Shown: positions 7,768 through 16,955, counted from the first letter of the stretch. The stretch: 64,000 nucleotides of DNA from Kosakonia sp. SMBL-WEM22 (GCF_014490785.1 NZ_CP051488.1:3038001-3102000); one strand, 5' to 3'. Notes: generated from the letters alone by a model not told the origin. Made by a program: numbers and translations.

Positions 7768-8844
7768 ATGACCTACTACTCGCCTGACGAAAAGCACCTG
7801 AAGCTGCGTTCCCAGCGTTTTGTACGCCGAATGTTTATGATGCGGCAGTTGGGTACAGTGCTGTGCTATGTGCCGATCCTCTCAGTATTGAAAGAGGCCG
7901 GATACGGCATACCTTCTATTCTTCTGTTGTCTGCAAATGCTTTTGTCTGGCCATGGATAGCCTGCCTTCGGGCTACGCGATCTGCAGATCCAGCGTCTGC
8001 AGAAAAGAAAAATTTAACGGCTGACGCGTTCCTTGGCGGTATCTGGGTGGCTCTGATGCAAATGAGTCCGTTTCCGTCGTGCATTATCATGGCTGTTCTT
8101 GCTTCAGACCGCTACGCAGCAGGAGGTCTAACGCAATTAAAATCCGCTGTTAAGGCATTTCTGTGCGCATTTTTACCGCTATGGCTAATAAAGGGGGGGG
8201 GAGTTAACCTCGAGTTAACCCCGCGTACCGTCTGGCTCACACTGCCACTGGCAACTTTTTATATACTGGCATTGAGCATTGCATCTTATAACCTGACATT
8301 GAAGCTGCGAAAACGTAATCATGAACTGGAGCGAATCGCGCTGATGGATCCCGAGCTGGAGATCCCCAACCGTCGCATGTTTGACCGTCGTCTGGAAAGT
8401 GAGTATCTGAGTACGCTACGTGGTGATAGTTCTGGTTATCTGTTACTGATGGATCTGGATTATTTCAAATCAGTTAACGATACATGGGGCCATGAAGCAG
8501 GCGACTTTCTCCTTACCCAGATCTCCCGCGTGCTGCGTAATCACATAGGGTACAAAGATACCCCCGCGCGTTTTGGTGGCGATGAACTGGGCGTGATCGT
8601 ACACAATGCCAGCGATCTATCGGTAATGATACTGGCGAGACGGTTACAGAAAAAAATCGGGGAGATTCGCTTACCGGCATCATCGGAATTCCGCTGCACA
8701 ATGAGTATTGGCATCGCATCAGCAGCTGAAGCTGGTTCCATTTATGACTGGCTACGTCATGCCGATACAGCATTGTATAAAGTAAAACGCTCCGGACGAG
8801 ATGGCGTGTGCTTATGGCAGCCTCCGTTAAGTGCAGAAGACTGA
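7768..8844 (+). CDS. MASE2-GGDEF diguanylate cyclase (DgcC/AdrA-like)
   Basis: A 358-residue protein. Residues 1-185 form a MASE2-type membrane sensor with several hydrophobic helices and the family pattern ...LRSQRFVRRMF... and NAFVWPWIACLRATRSADP. Residues 190-350 form a GGDEF domain: NRRMFDRRL, DLDYFKSVNDTWGHEAGD, and active site RFGGDELGVI (270-274). Phe is replaced by Leu in GGDEL, a change tolerated in many active cyclases. It should make c-di-GMP at the inner membrane, as AdrA does for cellulose. A run of nine G (8193-8201) lies inside the membrane region and stays in frame here. Confidence 0.8.
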   Translation: MTYYSPDEKHLKLRSQRFVRRMFMMRQLGTVLCYVPILSVLKEAGYGIPSILLLSANAFVWPWIACLRATRSADPASAEKKNLTADAFLGGIWVALMQMSPFPSCIIMAVLASDRYAAGGLTQLKSAVKAFLCAFLPLWLIKGGGVNLELTPRTVWLTLPLATFYILALSIASYNLTLKLRKRNHELERIALMDPELEIPNRRMFDRRLESEYLSTLRGDSSGYLLLMDLDYFKSVNDTWGHEAGDFLLTQISRVLRNHIGYKDTPARFGGDELGVIVHNASDLSVMILARRLQKKIGEIRLPASSEFRCTMSIGIASAAEAGSIYDWLRHADTALYKVKRSGRDGVCLWQPPLSAED

Positions 8845-9358
8845 AGCATCGTCTACAGGCCACACCAGGCTCACAAAGTCAGTCAGACAGTCGCCCTTTG
8901 CTTTAGTCATAACGTCACGCCGGCGGATCAGTGGCACCAGTGATCTGTTCGTTCGCGGCCAGTATCTGCTCAGGTAAAGCCAGACCCGTAGACCGTAATG
9001 CTTTTAGACACAAGGTTGTGCACCGGATGATACCCGGTCCTGGTGTACCGGGTACCTTCGATATACGCGCTGTAGTTTTATTCCGTTGTGATATGTCAGT
9101 ATCATTTGCGCCTTTGGTCTTCCAGACTACAATGCCGTATTGTTCCGCGAGGCACACCGGCTCCTATTTATCGGTCGCACCTGAAAATACGCGGGATACC
9201 CGGGGCAGGTCAGCCCATATATAGGTAGGACAGAAGCTATCTGTTTCTCAAAGGCATTGCGCTGATTGTATTAATCGGATCTGACGTCCGCTCCTGCACG
9301 AAGCGGACGTGCTAACTGAGCTGAAGGTCCGATTGGAGCGAAAAGCAGAAGTTAGCTG
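8845..9358. other. Gap with a possible minus-strand coding relic
   Basis: A minus-strand frame of about 100 codons (TYIWADLPRVSRVFSGATDK, stop, EPVCLAEQYGIVVWKTKG) is open with one stop but has no start and no recognised family. Next to a sulfatase-maturase remnant it could be debris of a neighbour. Around 9283-9345 lies a diverged copy of the GTCCGCTTCTGGC intergenic repeat seen at 11232 and 13317. Confidence 0.3.
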
Positions 9359-10310
9359 TTACGGACCTGGGACAGAATTGTCCCGGGAGGCAATAGCACT
9401 AGCCACCTGCATTACGTCGGCTGGCGGTCGCTGCATTTTTATTTGGTCTGCCATATAACGCATATATGGATTGATGTGGCTGAAAATCGCTTTATAGCCT
9501 GCACACAGGTGGTTATGCCAGCGCTCACCCATTTTATGGATACGATGTTTAGGGCAGCCGCCATGGCAAGCAAATCGCCATTCACAACGCATACACTCAG
9601 CACTCACCTCTGTTTTGGCCAGCCCAAACTTACGCTGCTGTTTGCTGGCGGCCATCTTCCTCAGGCTGTCACGACGCAGATTTCCCAACCGGTGTTCCGG
9701 GTAGACATAATGATCGCAGCTGTAGACATCACCGTTTTGTTCCACGACCAAGCCAAAACCACAGGACGACTGCATCACACACAGAGAGGGCTTTTCCCCC
9801 AGCCAGGCCGCGAGCGCACTATCAAACATCTGCACATACACGCGACCAACGTCCCTGCGTACCCAAAAATCAAAGACGCCTTTCATGAATTGCCCCCATT
9901 GCTCGCCGGATACTGACCACTCAGTGACGGAGCCAGTAAGTGTCTGCGGGTAGAGCAATTCACCGTATTTCTCGTTCGCCGGACGTTGTTCTACGGCCGG
10001 GATAAACTGAATAAATTCAGCCTTCAGCTCACGGGTCAGATACTCGTAGATTTCCTGTGGATGTTCGGCGGTGACGTTGTTGACGACGGTCAGAACATTC
10101 ACATCGATATGATGTTCCTTCAGCAAAGCCACAGCCCGCAGCACTTTGTCGAAAACAGACTGCTCGCTTCGGGTTTTGCGGTAACGGTCATGCAACCAGG
10201 CGGGTCCATCAATTGACAGCCCCACCAGAAACTGGTTTTTTGCCAGAAATACTGCCCATGCTTCATCAATCAGCACTCCGTTAGTCTGGATGCTGTTACT
10301 GATACGTTTC
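9359..10310 (-). pseudogene. Anaerobic sulfatase-maturase-like radical SAM protein, 5'-truncated
   Basis: The frame holds the middle and C-terminal parts of an anSME/YidF-type enzyme: SNSIQTNGVLIDEAW, LVGLSIDGPAWLHDRYR, and a SPASM domain with CGFGLVVEQNGDVYSCDHYV, CMRCEWRFACHGGCPKHR and a last Cys in NHLCAGY. The N-terminal CxxxCxxC loop that binds the SAM-cleaving Fe4S4 cluster is absent. The frame upstream of about 10310 is unrelated and runs antisense into yidH. Without that cluster it cannot do radical chemistry. In E. coli yidF lies beside yidG and yidH, which are retained here. Confidence 0.75.
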
Positions 10311-10479
10311 TTTCCTGCATATCTTCCTGGACGATACCAGGGTGATTCGATCGCCACGCGCATGTCACAGCTGTTCATGATTGAGTTTTTGTGCACGGAA
10401 ATCACCCGCCACAACCTGCGCGACAGCGCATCGACCGGACTGTCGATTAAAGAATTGTTGATAAAAGAAAGGATTAAAC

Positions 10480-10866
10480 GTGAGTCTACAGGATAACACG
10501 CAGTCAACACGCCCAAAGGGAAAGTGGTGGCTTGCAGGCCCCCCCGATTATCGTTTTACGCTCGCCAATGAGCGTACATTTCTTGCCTGGATCCGTACCG
10601 CGCTGGCGTTAATGGCTGGTGCTGTCGGCATCGAGCAGTTCTCTCCCCAGTTATCTTCTGCCGAACTGCGTATTGGCATCTCAACGTTGCTCCTGGTAGC
10701 AGCATCAACCATGGGATTTATGGCCTGGCGACGCTGGCGCCGGAATGAATACGCCATGCGCCTGGAAAGCAATTTACCCTACACCCGTGCGCTGGTCATT
10801 CTGGCGGCGCTTATGGTTTTACTCGCAATATTACTGGGCGTGTTATTGTGGCAGGGAAGACCCTGA
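10480..10866 (+). CDS. yidH: DUF202 inner-membrane protein, YidH-like
   Basis: A 128-residue protein with the DUF202 signature RFTLANERTFLAWIRTALAL, three hydrophobic helices (about residues 38-58, 66-86 and 102-124) and a basic linker WRRWRRNEYAM. Its stop overlaps the start of the next DUF202 gene (TGATG), giving a coupled pair as in E. coli yidG/yidH beside yidF. Function is unknown in the family. The truncated maturase on the other strand ends next to its 5' end. An ATG-less start (GTG at 10480) is assumed because it gives the usual N-terminus. Confidence 0.75.
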   Translation: MSLQDNTQSTRPKGKWWLAGPPDYRFTLANERTFLAWIRTALALMAGAVGIEQFSPQLSSAELRIGISTLLLVAASTMGFMAWRRWRRNEYAMRLESNLPYTRALVILAALMVLLAILLGVLLWQGRP

Positions 10867-11141
10867 TGAAAAGAGATCCGGGCCTGCAACCGGAGCGTAC
10901 GCATCTGTCCTGGCGCAGAACGGGATGGTCGATGATGATACCTGGTTTGCTGTGTTTGCGAGGCTGGAGCCATACCGGTAATGCACTATACGTACTGGCA
11001 GCAATAGTGTTGCTGGGGGGCGCTCTGGCGATGTTTTGTGGATTCGCGAAGGGTCGTCATAACACTGTTTCGCTGATTATTGTTGCATCCGGGTCATTGC
11101 TCGTCCTGATGCTGCTATCTCAAATAGATAGAGGCCACTGA
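10866..11141 (+). CDS. yidG: DUF202 inner-membrane protein, YidG-like
   Basis: A 91-residue protein starting MKRDPGLQPERTHLSWRRTG, the compact DUF202 signature, with three hydrophobic helices and a short tail. The ATG overlaps the upstream stop. It is the second DUF202 gene of the pair, probably forming one membrane complex with the first. It is somewhat shorter than E. coli YidG (about 120 residues). No catalytic residue is known for the family. Confidence 0.7.
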   Translation: MKRDPGLQPERTHLSWRRTGWSMMIPGLLCLRGWSHTGNALYVLAAIVLLGGALAMFCGFAKGRHNTVSLIIVASGSLLVLMLLSQIDRGH

Positions 11142-11231
11142 TTTTTTCCCATAATTTACAATACACAATGTTAGCATTGCTTATGGTGCTAAATAGCTCG
11201 AGCCTGACTTCAGGACAGAGCAAACCATAAC

Positions 11232-11303
11232 CTTTCAAAGTCCGCTTCTGGCACTAATCAGACATACGCTCAGGACAATGTCCGCTATGAGCGAGAAGCG
11301 GAC
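11232..11303. repeat. Intergenic repeat, copy A
   Basis: CTTTCAAAGTCCGCTTCTGG...GTCCGCTATGAGCGAGAAGCGGAC. The ends (GTCCGCTTCT and AGAAGCGGAC) are complementary, so the unit can fold into a long hairpin. A second copy is at 13317 and a diverged one at 9283. Confidence 0.6.
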
Positions 11304-11387
11304 CTTTAGTTGCAAACCCTCGAAAGGCACAAGAACCAAGCCCTCAAACAGAGAATACGTTTCTGGCTAAATGGGATCACCAGATCA

Positions 11388-12434
11388 TCAAATGTTGCTT
11401 CTCTCATGATCAATGAGCCATTCTTTACGAGAAATGCCACCACCATAACCGGTCATCTTTCCATCTTTTCCAATTATTCTATGACAAGGGATCACAATCG
11501 CAATCCGGTTTGCACCATTAGCAGCAGCGACTGCACGTACGGCATTTGGCTTATGAATCCGTAGTGAAATCGCCTGATAGTGTGAGGTCTGCCCATAAGG
11601 AACAGCACGCAACTCATGCCATACAGATTGTTGAAAATCACTGCCCGGAGCATCTATAGAGAGTTCAAACTGTCGGCGAGTTCCGGCAAAATACTCGCTC
11701 ATTTCTTTTACTGTCTGCCGCGTATGGCTGTTTTCTCCGGTGACAATTCTGGCGTTAAATAAACGCTGGATATCGCGAAATTCCGTTTCTAACATCCGGC
11801 GATCGGTAAATTCCAGCAGGCAGACTCCCCGCTCTGTAGCACAGACAAACATAGGCCCAAGCGTAGTGGTAAACCTGTGAATGACAATCACCTTGGTTAC
11901 CTGAGTCGGAGCTGCTCCAGTAAGCCGCTTATAGGTGTAACCAAACCCGCTCAGGGATTCGTAGCCATTGTCCAGCGCAACGTCAGTAGCTGCTCGTCCG
12001 CTTTTCAGCTCCTGCAGGGCAACATTCACCCGTTGCATTCGCTGGAAAGCCTGAAAAGTGATGCCGTGATGTTGAAGGAACCAGCGTCTCACCCGCTCCG
12101 GACTGATTCCGTGCTGGCGAAGCTGCTCGTCAGCTACACGGGATTTAATATCACGCCTGACAAGCGCAAGCGCCTGTTCAACAAATAATGGCGCGCTGTG
12201 CGCATTTTCAGCGGGCCTACAGACCTTACATGGACGGAAGCCGGCCGCAAGAGCAGATTTGGCATTCTTATAAAATTCGACGTTTTCGCGTTTGGGTTTT
12301 CGTGCCCGGCAGACAGAAATGCAGAATACGCCGGTGGTTTTGACGCCAACAAAAAAAACGCCGGTATATTCTGAAGCTCGTTCGAGTAATGCCTGATACC
12401 AGATATCACACAAATTCTTATCGATTATTTTCAT
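11388..12434 (-). CDS. ada: Ada bifunctional DNA repair protein and regulator
   Basis: A 348-residue protein with all Ada parts: an N-terminal zinc domain with Cys38, Cys42, Cys69 and Cys72 (GVFCISVC, FRPCKVC), an AraC-type helix-turn-helix (around residues 90-190, FQAFQRMQRVNVALQEL), and a C-terminal O6-alkylguanine transferase with the acceptor IPCHRIIG (Cys317). It removes methyl groups from phosphotriesters and O6-methylguanine and becomes an activator of the adaptive response. The start at 12434 gives the standard N-terminus and overlaps the upstream PEP-mutase-family gene by 17 bases, so the two are co-transcribed. CISVC replaces the more usual CRPSC. Confidence 0.9.
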   Translation of the reverse strand: MKIIDKNLCDIWYQALLERASEYTGVFFVGVKTTGVFCISVCRARKPKRENVEFYKNAKSALAAGFRPCKVCRPAENAHSAPLFVEQALALVRRDIKSRVADEQLRQHGISPERVRRWFLQHHGITFQAFQRMQRVNVALQELKSGRAATDVALDNGYESLSGFGYTYKRLTGAAPTQVTKVIVIHRFTTTLGPMFVCATERGVCLLEFTDRRMLETEFRDIQRLFNARIVTGENSHTRQTVKEMSEYFAGTRRQFELSIDAPGSDFQQSVWHELRAVPYGQTSHYQAISLRIHKPNAVRAVAAANGANRIAIVIPCHRIIGKDGKMTGYGGGISRKEWLIDHERSNI

Positions 12435-13200
12435 CGCCAAAAAGTCCTTCAAACGTCTGACGAGTTCGAATCGCATGCATTACATCAGCCAGCTTTGACT
12501 GCATGGCTGAATGAACAAAATTGCCCATTGAAACGCGGCTTACCCCGACCATTTTCAGCCTGTCAAACGACGGAAGATTAGGCATGCACATGACATTCAG
12601 AGGCAGCTCTGTTGCCTCTGCTATGAGGCTGATGTCTTTCTCCGACGTCAGACAGGGAACAAAAAGTCCGTCAGCACCTGCAGCTTTATAGCTCTGCCCC
12701 CGAAATATCGTCTCCTGCAATGCATCTTCATGCCCGAGCAGGTAAGTATCAGTCCGGATGTTCAGAAACAGGTTACAATTTTTGCTTTTCAGCTTAGTGC
12801 ATATTTTTCTCAGATTACGGGAAAAATCAGAGACATCGTCAAGCTGACGCCCCCCATTCATCACTCTACTGTCTTCAAGGTTAACGCCTGATACGCCGGT
12901 CTGAGCAAGGCGCCTGAAATTGGTTGCTATTTCTTCGGCTGAATCACCATATCCTGCTTCCATGTCAACGCTCAATGGCAGGTTGCTGACAGCTCGGATA
13001 CGGGTAACTATATAAAATAACTCATCAAACGGCATTCCCTGACCGTCTTCATATCCCAGAGTATACGCTATTGCTGCACTGGACGTTCCCAATACCTGAT
13101 AACCTGCTTTTTGCGCTGCGACAGCACTAGCGGCGTCCCAAACGTTAGCGATCAGAAGGGGTTGGTGCTGGTTGTGTAGTTCTGCAAAATTCATATTCAT
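12418..13200 (-). CDS. Isocitrate lyase/PEP mutase family protein
   Basis: A 260-residue TIM-barrel protein with VWDAASAVAAQKAGYQVLGT near the N-terminus, the metal-binding strand LSVDMEAGYG, and GVNLEDS. These are typical of the PEP mutase/isocitrate lyase superfamily. The lyase KKCGH motif is absent, so it is more likely a carboxyphosphonoenolpyruvate-type or oxaloacetate hydrolase-like member of unknown substrate. It is the first gene of a two-gene unit with ada (17-base overlap), a pairing seen in several enterobacteria, although no functional link is known. Confidence 0.75.
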   Translation of the reverse strand: MNMNFAELHNQHQPLLIANVWDAASAVAAQKAGYQVLGTSSAAIAYTLGYEDGQGMPFDELFYIVTRIRAVSNLPLSVDMEAGYGDSAEEIATNFRRLAQTGVSGVNLEDSRVMNGGRQLDDVSDFSRNLRKICTKLKSKNCNLFLNIRTDTYLLGHEDALQETIFRGQSYKAAGADGLFVPCLTSEKDISLIAEATELPLNVMCMPNLPSFDRLKMVGVSRVSMGNFVHSAMQSKLADVMHAIRTRQTFEGLFGDENNR

Positions 13201-13316
13201 TTCCTCTCAATAGATTGAAAATGAATCTAAGCATTCAGTAGGAACCTCACAACCGAAATTCAGACGACCATTTTTTAGCAAGCGTAGTCTGAGTTCGGGG
13301 CGGGTCAGACCGAAAT

Positions 13317-13390
13317 CTTTCAACGTCCGCTTCTGGCAGAGTACGGACAGAAAGCAAGGTCATGGGGTCCGCTATGAGCGAGAAGCGGAC
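13317..13390. repeat. Intergenic repeat, copy B
   Basis: CTTTCAACGTCCGCTTCTGG...GTCCGCTATGAGCGAGAAGCGGAC, nearly the same as copy A at 11232. The two copies flank the ada operon. Self-complementary ends suggest a hairpin in RNA or a small non-autonomous element. Confidence 0.6.
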
Positions 13391-13536
13391 TTAGCGGTTG
13401 TTCTCAGTACCATGAAGAGCTAGTTAAACCTAATTGTATTAATCAAATGGGAGCAGGTCAGTGCTATCATTTATGTTTCTGTGGGAAAAAAATTGCCAGA
13501 AACACCGGCAGGGCGATATCTGGCAATAAGATGGAT

Positions 13537-13905
13537 TTATTCGCAGGAGGCGTAAAACTCTTCTTTGCTGTATCCATACCACGCGGAACATTTTTTTGCT
13601 GTGTCCGGCACCTTTTGAACGATGGTCTTTTCACTTCCGGTGTAGTGGCATACAAGATACAGAGGCATATTATTTTCCCGGGCATAGTCCTGGTAATCTT
13701 TTAGCGTCCACTCTGTTTTATCCTGCGTATCCGGCATTAACTCGCCAAGATTTTTTGGCAACCCCTGAAAAAGGCTTACATCGTTAAGCCTGTGCGGCTT
13801 GTTATTAACCTGGAGTGAGTCCGGACAGGTGATTCCTTTTGCGCTTGCTACGCCAGAGAACAACATAATCGCAGCACTTAGCAACGCTGCTTTACTCCAC
13901 GACAT
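13537..13905 (-). CDS. STY0301-like periplasmic protein
   Basis: A 122-residue protein with a signal peptide (MSWSKAALLSAAIMLFSGVASA) and four cysteines in the mature part (ITCPDSL, LVCHY, KKCSAWYG, YASCE), likely in two disulfides. The pattern ITCPDSLQ...W...YPLYLVCHYTGSEKT fits the STY0301 family, which often lies beside T6SS/Tlde-type effectors as immunity-like proteins. GGAG lies upstream of the ATG. No partner effector is adjacent; a truncated IS30-type transposase abuts its 5' end and may have removed it. Confidence 0.6.
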   Translation of the reverse strand: MSWSKAALLSAAIMLFSGVASAKGITCPDSLQVNNKPHRLNDVSLFQGLPKNLGELMPDTQDKTEWTLKDYQDYARENNMPLYLVCHYTGSEKTIVQKVPDTAKKCSAWYGYSKEEFYASCE

Positions 13906-13917
13906 AATAATTTACTC

Positions 13918-14465
13918 CATTGTTTTCAGCGCGAGGGGATGACCTGAAAAAGTTTCGTGTGACACATGCCTTTCCTGATTATCCGGATAACAGCGTTTCA
14001 GCCAACCGGCGATCTGTTCCGGAGACCAGTCCTGATGCATCTTCTCTGCAATGATTTTACACAATGCGGGGCTTTCAATTAGCATGCAAGGTTTTGGTCT
14101 CAGTGCATTTTCCCACGCAGTAGCATCGGCTTTGCTGCACGGTATTGTTTTGCAACACCGTGCCTCCTGACCTCGCGGCTAATCGTTGAGGGCGCTTTTG
14201 ATAATTTGGCGGCAATGTCCCTGATACTGAGTTTTCCTACCAGCCCTCTGGATACCTCCTCTCTTTCATCAAGCGAAAGCGCTAATCGGTGCCATTTTCG
14301 CACGGGAGGACGGTAGCCGCCTGTCTGGTGGATAGTGGGCATAATGGAAGAATGATATCTGTCGAACACTCTGGCGATATCATGCAGAGAATCACCTTGC
14401 TTATATCTGTCCCAGATAATTGCTTTCTGCTCTGGCGTGTAGTTAATCCGAGTTCTTCGTTTCAT
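13918..14465 (-). pseudogene. IS30-family transposase, truncated and frame-disrupted
   Basis: The frame starts MKRRTRINYTPEQKAIIWDR and shows two HTH regions (SLHDIARVFDRYHSSIM; SIRDIAAKLSKAPSTISREV) typical of IS30-family transposases. After MLLRGKMH a stop interrupts, and homology resumes in the next part: CKIIAEKMHQDWSPEQIAGW followed by HVSHETF. It then ends abruptly at the STY0301-like gene. The DDE core is missing. A shorter piece of the same transposase start is at 62322, with similar upstream sequence (ATCCTTAATCAAGGGGG). Confidence 0.75.
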
Positions 14466-14576
14466 GGCAACGTCCCCCTTGATTAAGGATAGCGTTGCAT
14501 CGACCCATTGAACTCCCAACAAAAAGCGGACTCCCACCTTACTTCCCCGAGTTTATTACCGTCGCGACGGCGGCGA

Positions 14577-14936
14577 TTACTCTTTCGTTGCCACTGTGCC
14601 CTGACGGGCAAGCATAATCTTCTCAATTTCGCGAATGTGCGCACCTCCCCATGCGCACAGTGGGGCAAGGCTATCGGCAAGGCTGATGCCGAAATCGGTA
14701 AGCGAATATTCAACCCTGGGCGGGATGGTCTGGTAGTCGACGCGCTGTACAACGCCATCGGCCTGCAACTCCTTCAGCTGTTGAATGAGCATTTTGTCAC
14801 TGACGCCAGTGACCGCGCGTTTCAGCTCACCATAACGACGGGTGTCATGTGCCAGGTGGAACAGGATCAAAGGCTTCCACTTACCGCCGATTACCGCCAG
14901 CGCTGCGTCCAGACCACAGGTAAATGAGGGTGTCAT
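14577..14936 (-). CDS. HxlR-family transcriptional regulator
   Basis: A 119-residue winged-helix regulator: CGLDAALAVIGGKWKPLILF, LKRAVTGVSDKMLIQQLKEL, and the wing VQRVDYQTIPPRVEYSLT are the standard HxlR pattern. The single Cys near the N-terminus is the redox-sensing position used in some members. AGGAG stands before the ATG at 14936, which is favoured over the longer upstream start. It is divergent from an SDR gene at 15034, the usual target arrangement, and likely represses it from the 98-base intergenic space. Confidence 0.8.
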   Translation of the reverse strand: MTPSFTCGLDAALAVIGGKWKPLILFHLAHDTRRYGELKRAVTGVSDKMLIQQLKELQADGVVQRVDYQTIPPRVEYSLTDFGISLADSLAPLCAWGGAHIREIEKIMLARQGTVATKE

Positions 14937-15033
14937 CGGGTCTCCTGGGATACTTACCAAAAGGTGCATACTATACCAAAAGTAATATCCCGTCTAAAGT
15001 GCAGCTGTCAGCAACTCACCTAAGGAGACACTT

Positions 15034-15783
15034 ATGGCAAGACTCACAGGCAAGACAGCACTGATTACAGGGGGAAGCACGGGGATCGGTCTGGCAAGCG
15101 CCGTACACTTCGCAGCAGAGGGTGCCCGCGTCTATATTGCCGGGCGCCGCCAGTCCGAGATCGATAAGGCGATTGCCACCATCGGTCATGGCGCGACGGG
15201 CATCCAGTGTGATGTCTCCAGCCTGGCGGATCTCGATCGTCTCTACGCGCAGATCAAGGCCGAATCAGGTCAACTCGATATCCTCTTCGCTAATGCTGGG
15301 CTGGGAACGTTCGCCCCGCTGGGCGAGATCAGTGAAGCGGATTTCGACCACATGTTCGGCGTCAACGTAAAAGGCACGCTATTTACGGTTCAAAAGGCGA
15401 TTCCGCTGATGCGCTCTGGCGGCTCGATCATTCTGACCGGCTCAACCACCGGCACAAAGGGAACGCCCGCTTTCAGCGTCTACAGTGCGACAAAGGCGGC
15501 AATCAGGAACTTCGCCAGAAGCTGGGCTCTGGATATGAAGGGAACGGGTATTCGCATCAATGTGCTTTCACCTGGCGGCACGGAAACCCCGGGGTTGCAC
15601 GACCTGTTCGGGGCCAGTGGAGAATCGGAAGCGTTGCTCGCGGGCCTGGCCTCACAAACCCCGCTTGGCCGCATCGGCCGCCCGGAAGAGACTGCCGCAG
15701 TCGCCTTGTTTCTGGCAAGCGATGAGAGCAGCTTTATGACGGGCAGCGAAGTTTTCGTGGATGGCGGCATGGCTCAGGTGTGA
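15034..15783 (+). CDS. SDR-family oxidoreductase
   Basis: A 249-residue classical short-chain dehydrogenase/reductase: TGGSTGIG (NAD(P) binding), NAG, Ser in ILTGST, YSATK (catalytic Tyr and Lys), and a C-terminal FVDGG. Arg in AGRRQSE after the second strand suggests NADPH. AAGGAG precedes the ATG. It is paired with the divergent HxlR regulator, so it probably responds to an electrophile or quinone-like signal. The substrate is unknown. Confidence 0.8.
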   Translation: MARLTGKTALITGGSTGIGLASAVHFAAEGARVYIAGRRQSEIDKAIATIGHGATGIQCDVSSLADLDRLYAQIKAESGQLDILFANAGLGTFAPLGEISEADFDHMFGVNVKGTLFTVQKAIPLMRSGGSIILTGSTTGTKGTPAFSVYSATKAAIRNFARSWALDMKGTGIRINVLSPGGTETPGLHDLFGASGESEALLAGLASQTPLGRIGRPEETAAVALFLASDESSFMTGSEVFVDGGMAQV

Positions 15784-15974
15784 ACACGCCAGGCGCTCCG
15801 GTAAGCGCGGAGCGCCTGCAAGGCACAATCACGGATGTTGCTTTACAACAGAGAGATAAAAGTCAGCCAGACTTTGAATCAGAAAATGTGAACTCTCGCG
15901 CTCGCATTTTTCTCAAAGAATTTTCTCAGTGGGATCTGGATCGTTGCAAGCAATGCAGGTAAGTGCTTGAATAA

Positions 15975-16064
15975 TGGCGGAGAGAGGGGGATTTGAACCC
16001 CCGGTAGAGTTGCCCCTACTCCGGTTTTCGAGACCGGTCCGTTCAGCCGCTCCGGCATCTCTCC
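15975..16064 (-). tRNA. serU: tRNA-Ser(CGA)
   Basis: On the minus strand the gene reads GGAGAGATGCCGGAGCGGCT at its 5' end, has anticodon CGA within GGTCTCGAAAACC, a long variable arm, and the T-arm GGGGGTTCAAATCCCCC, with CCA encoded. Its 3' end points left, toward the accessory DNA of 1-15.97 kb, as expected if islands inserted at this tRNA. It lies upstream of mtfA as in E. coli. Confidence 0.95.
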
Positions 16065-16157
16065 GTTCAGATGGTTGCCATCATGCCAGGTAATTTGGCA
16101 TTTTAACAGACCCTGTCCCGTTAATTTGGTTCAAGTGGCGAGTTTGCGAGCAAAACG

Positions 16158-16955
16158 ATGATTAAGTGGCCCTGGAAAAACCGGGAATCTGCCGATGAAG
16201 CAGATCTTCCCTGGCAAGATGCGTTAAATATTCCGGTTTTAGCGAATTTATCCCCCGATGAGCAAAGCAAACTGGTTCAACTGGCCAACCGTTTTTTTCA
16301 GCAAAAGCGCCTGGCACCGCTGCAGGGATTCGATTTAGACGCGTTGAAAAGCGCGCGCATCAGCCTGCTGTTTTGCCTGCCGGTGCTGGAGCTGGGCCTC
16401 GAATGGCTGGATGGCTTTCATGAAGTGCTGATCTACCCTGCCCCTTTTATCGTTGATGATGAGTGGGAAGATGATTTTGGCCTCGTGCATAACCAGCGCA
16501 TGGTGCATTCCGGGCAGAGCTGGCAGCAGGGCCCCATCGTGCTCAACTGGCTCGACATTCAGGACTCCTTTGACGCCTCCGGTTACAACCTGATTATTCA
16601 TGAAGTGGCGCACAAGCTTGATATGCGCAACGGCGATCGCGCCAGCGGTATTCCGCTGATCCCGCTGCGCGATGTGGCGGCCTGGGAGCACGATCTGCGC
16701 GCCGCCATGGAGAACATTCAGGATGAGATCGATCTGGTCGGCGAAAGCGCCGCCAGCATTGATGCCTATGCCGCCACCGATCCCGCCGAATGCTTCGCGG
16801 TGCTCTCGGAGTATTTCTTCAGCGCGCCAGAGCTGTTTGCCCCGCGTTTCCCCGCCCTCTGGCAACGCTTCTGCCACTTCTATCAGCAGGATCCCCTAAG
16901 CCGCCTGCGCGGTCAGCCCGGCAGCCACGGCGAACGGGCGAATCCGGTGCATTAA
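16158..16955 (+). CDS. mtfA: MtfA, Mlc titration factor and peptidase
   Basis: A 265-residue protein, matching the family length, with zinc motif HEVAH (148-152) in YNLIIHEVAHKLDMRNG. MtfA binds the glucose repressor Mlc and so relieves repression of ptsG. It also has weak zinc aminopeptidase activity. The order tRNA-Ser, mtfA, tRNA-Asn is that of E. coli K-12. It is a single-gene unit with no upstream partner. Confidence 0.95.
   Translation: MIKWPWKNRESADEADLPWQDALNIPVLANLSPDEQSKLVQLANRFFQQKRLAPLQGFDLDALKSARISLLFCLPVLELGLEWLDGFHEVLIYPAPFIVDDEWEDDFGLVHNQRMVHSGQSWQQGPIVLNWLDIQDSFDASGYNLIIHEVAHKLDMRNGDRASGIPLIPLRDVAAWEHDLRAAMENIQDEIDLVGESAASIDAYAATDPAECFAVLSEYFFSAPELFAPRFPALWQRFCHFYQQDPLSRLRGQPGSHGERANPVH

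Noticed and set aside
9443..9916. Plus-strand open frame of 157 codons
   Set aside because: It is antisense to the sulfatase-maturase remnant, whose SPASM cysteine motifs are on the minus strand. No family features on the plus strand.
16335..16877. Minus-strand frame of 180 codons
   Set aside because: Antisense to mtfA, which has the HEVAH motif and correct length. The frame is a by-product of GC-rich codon use.
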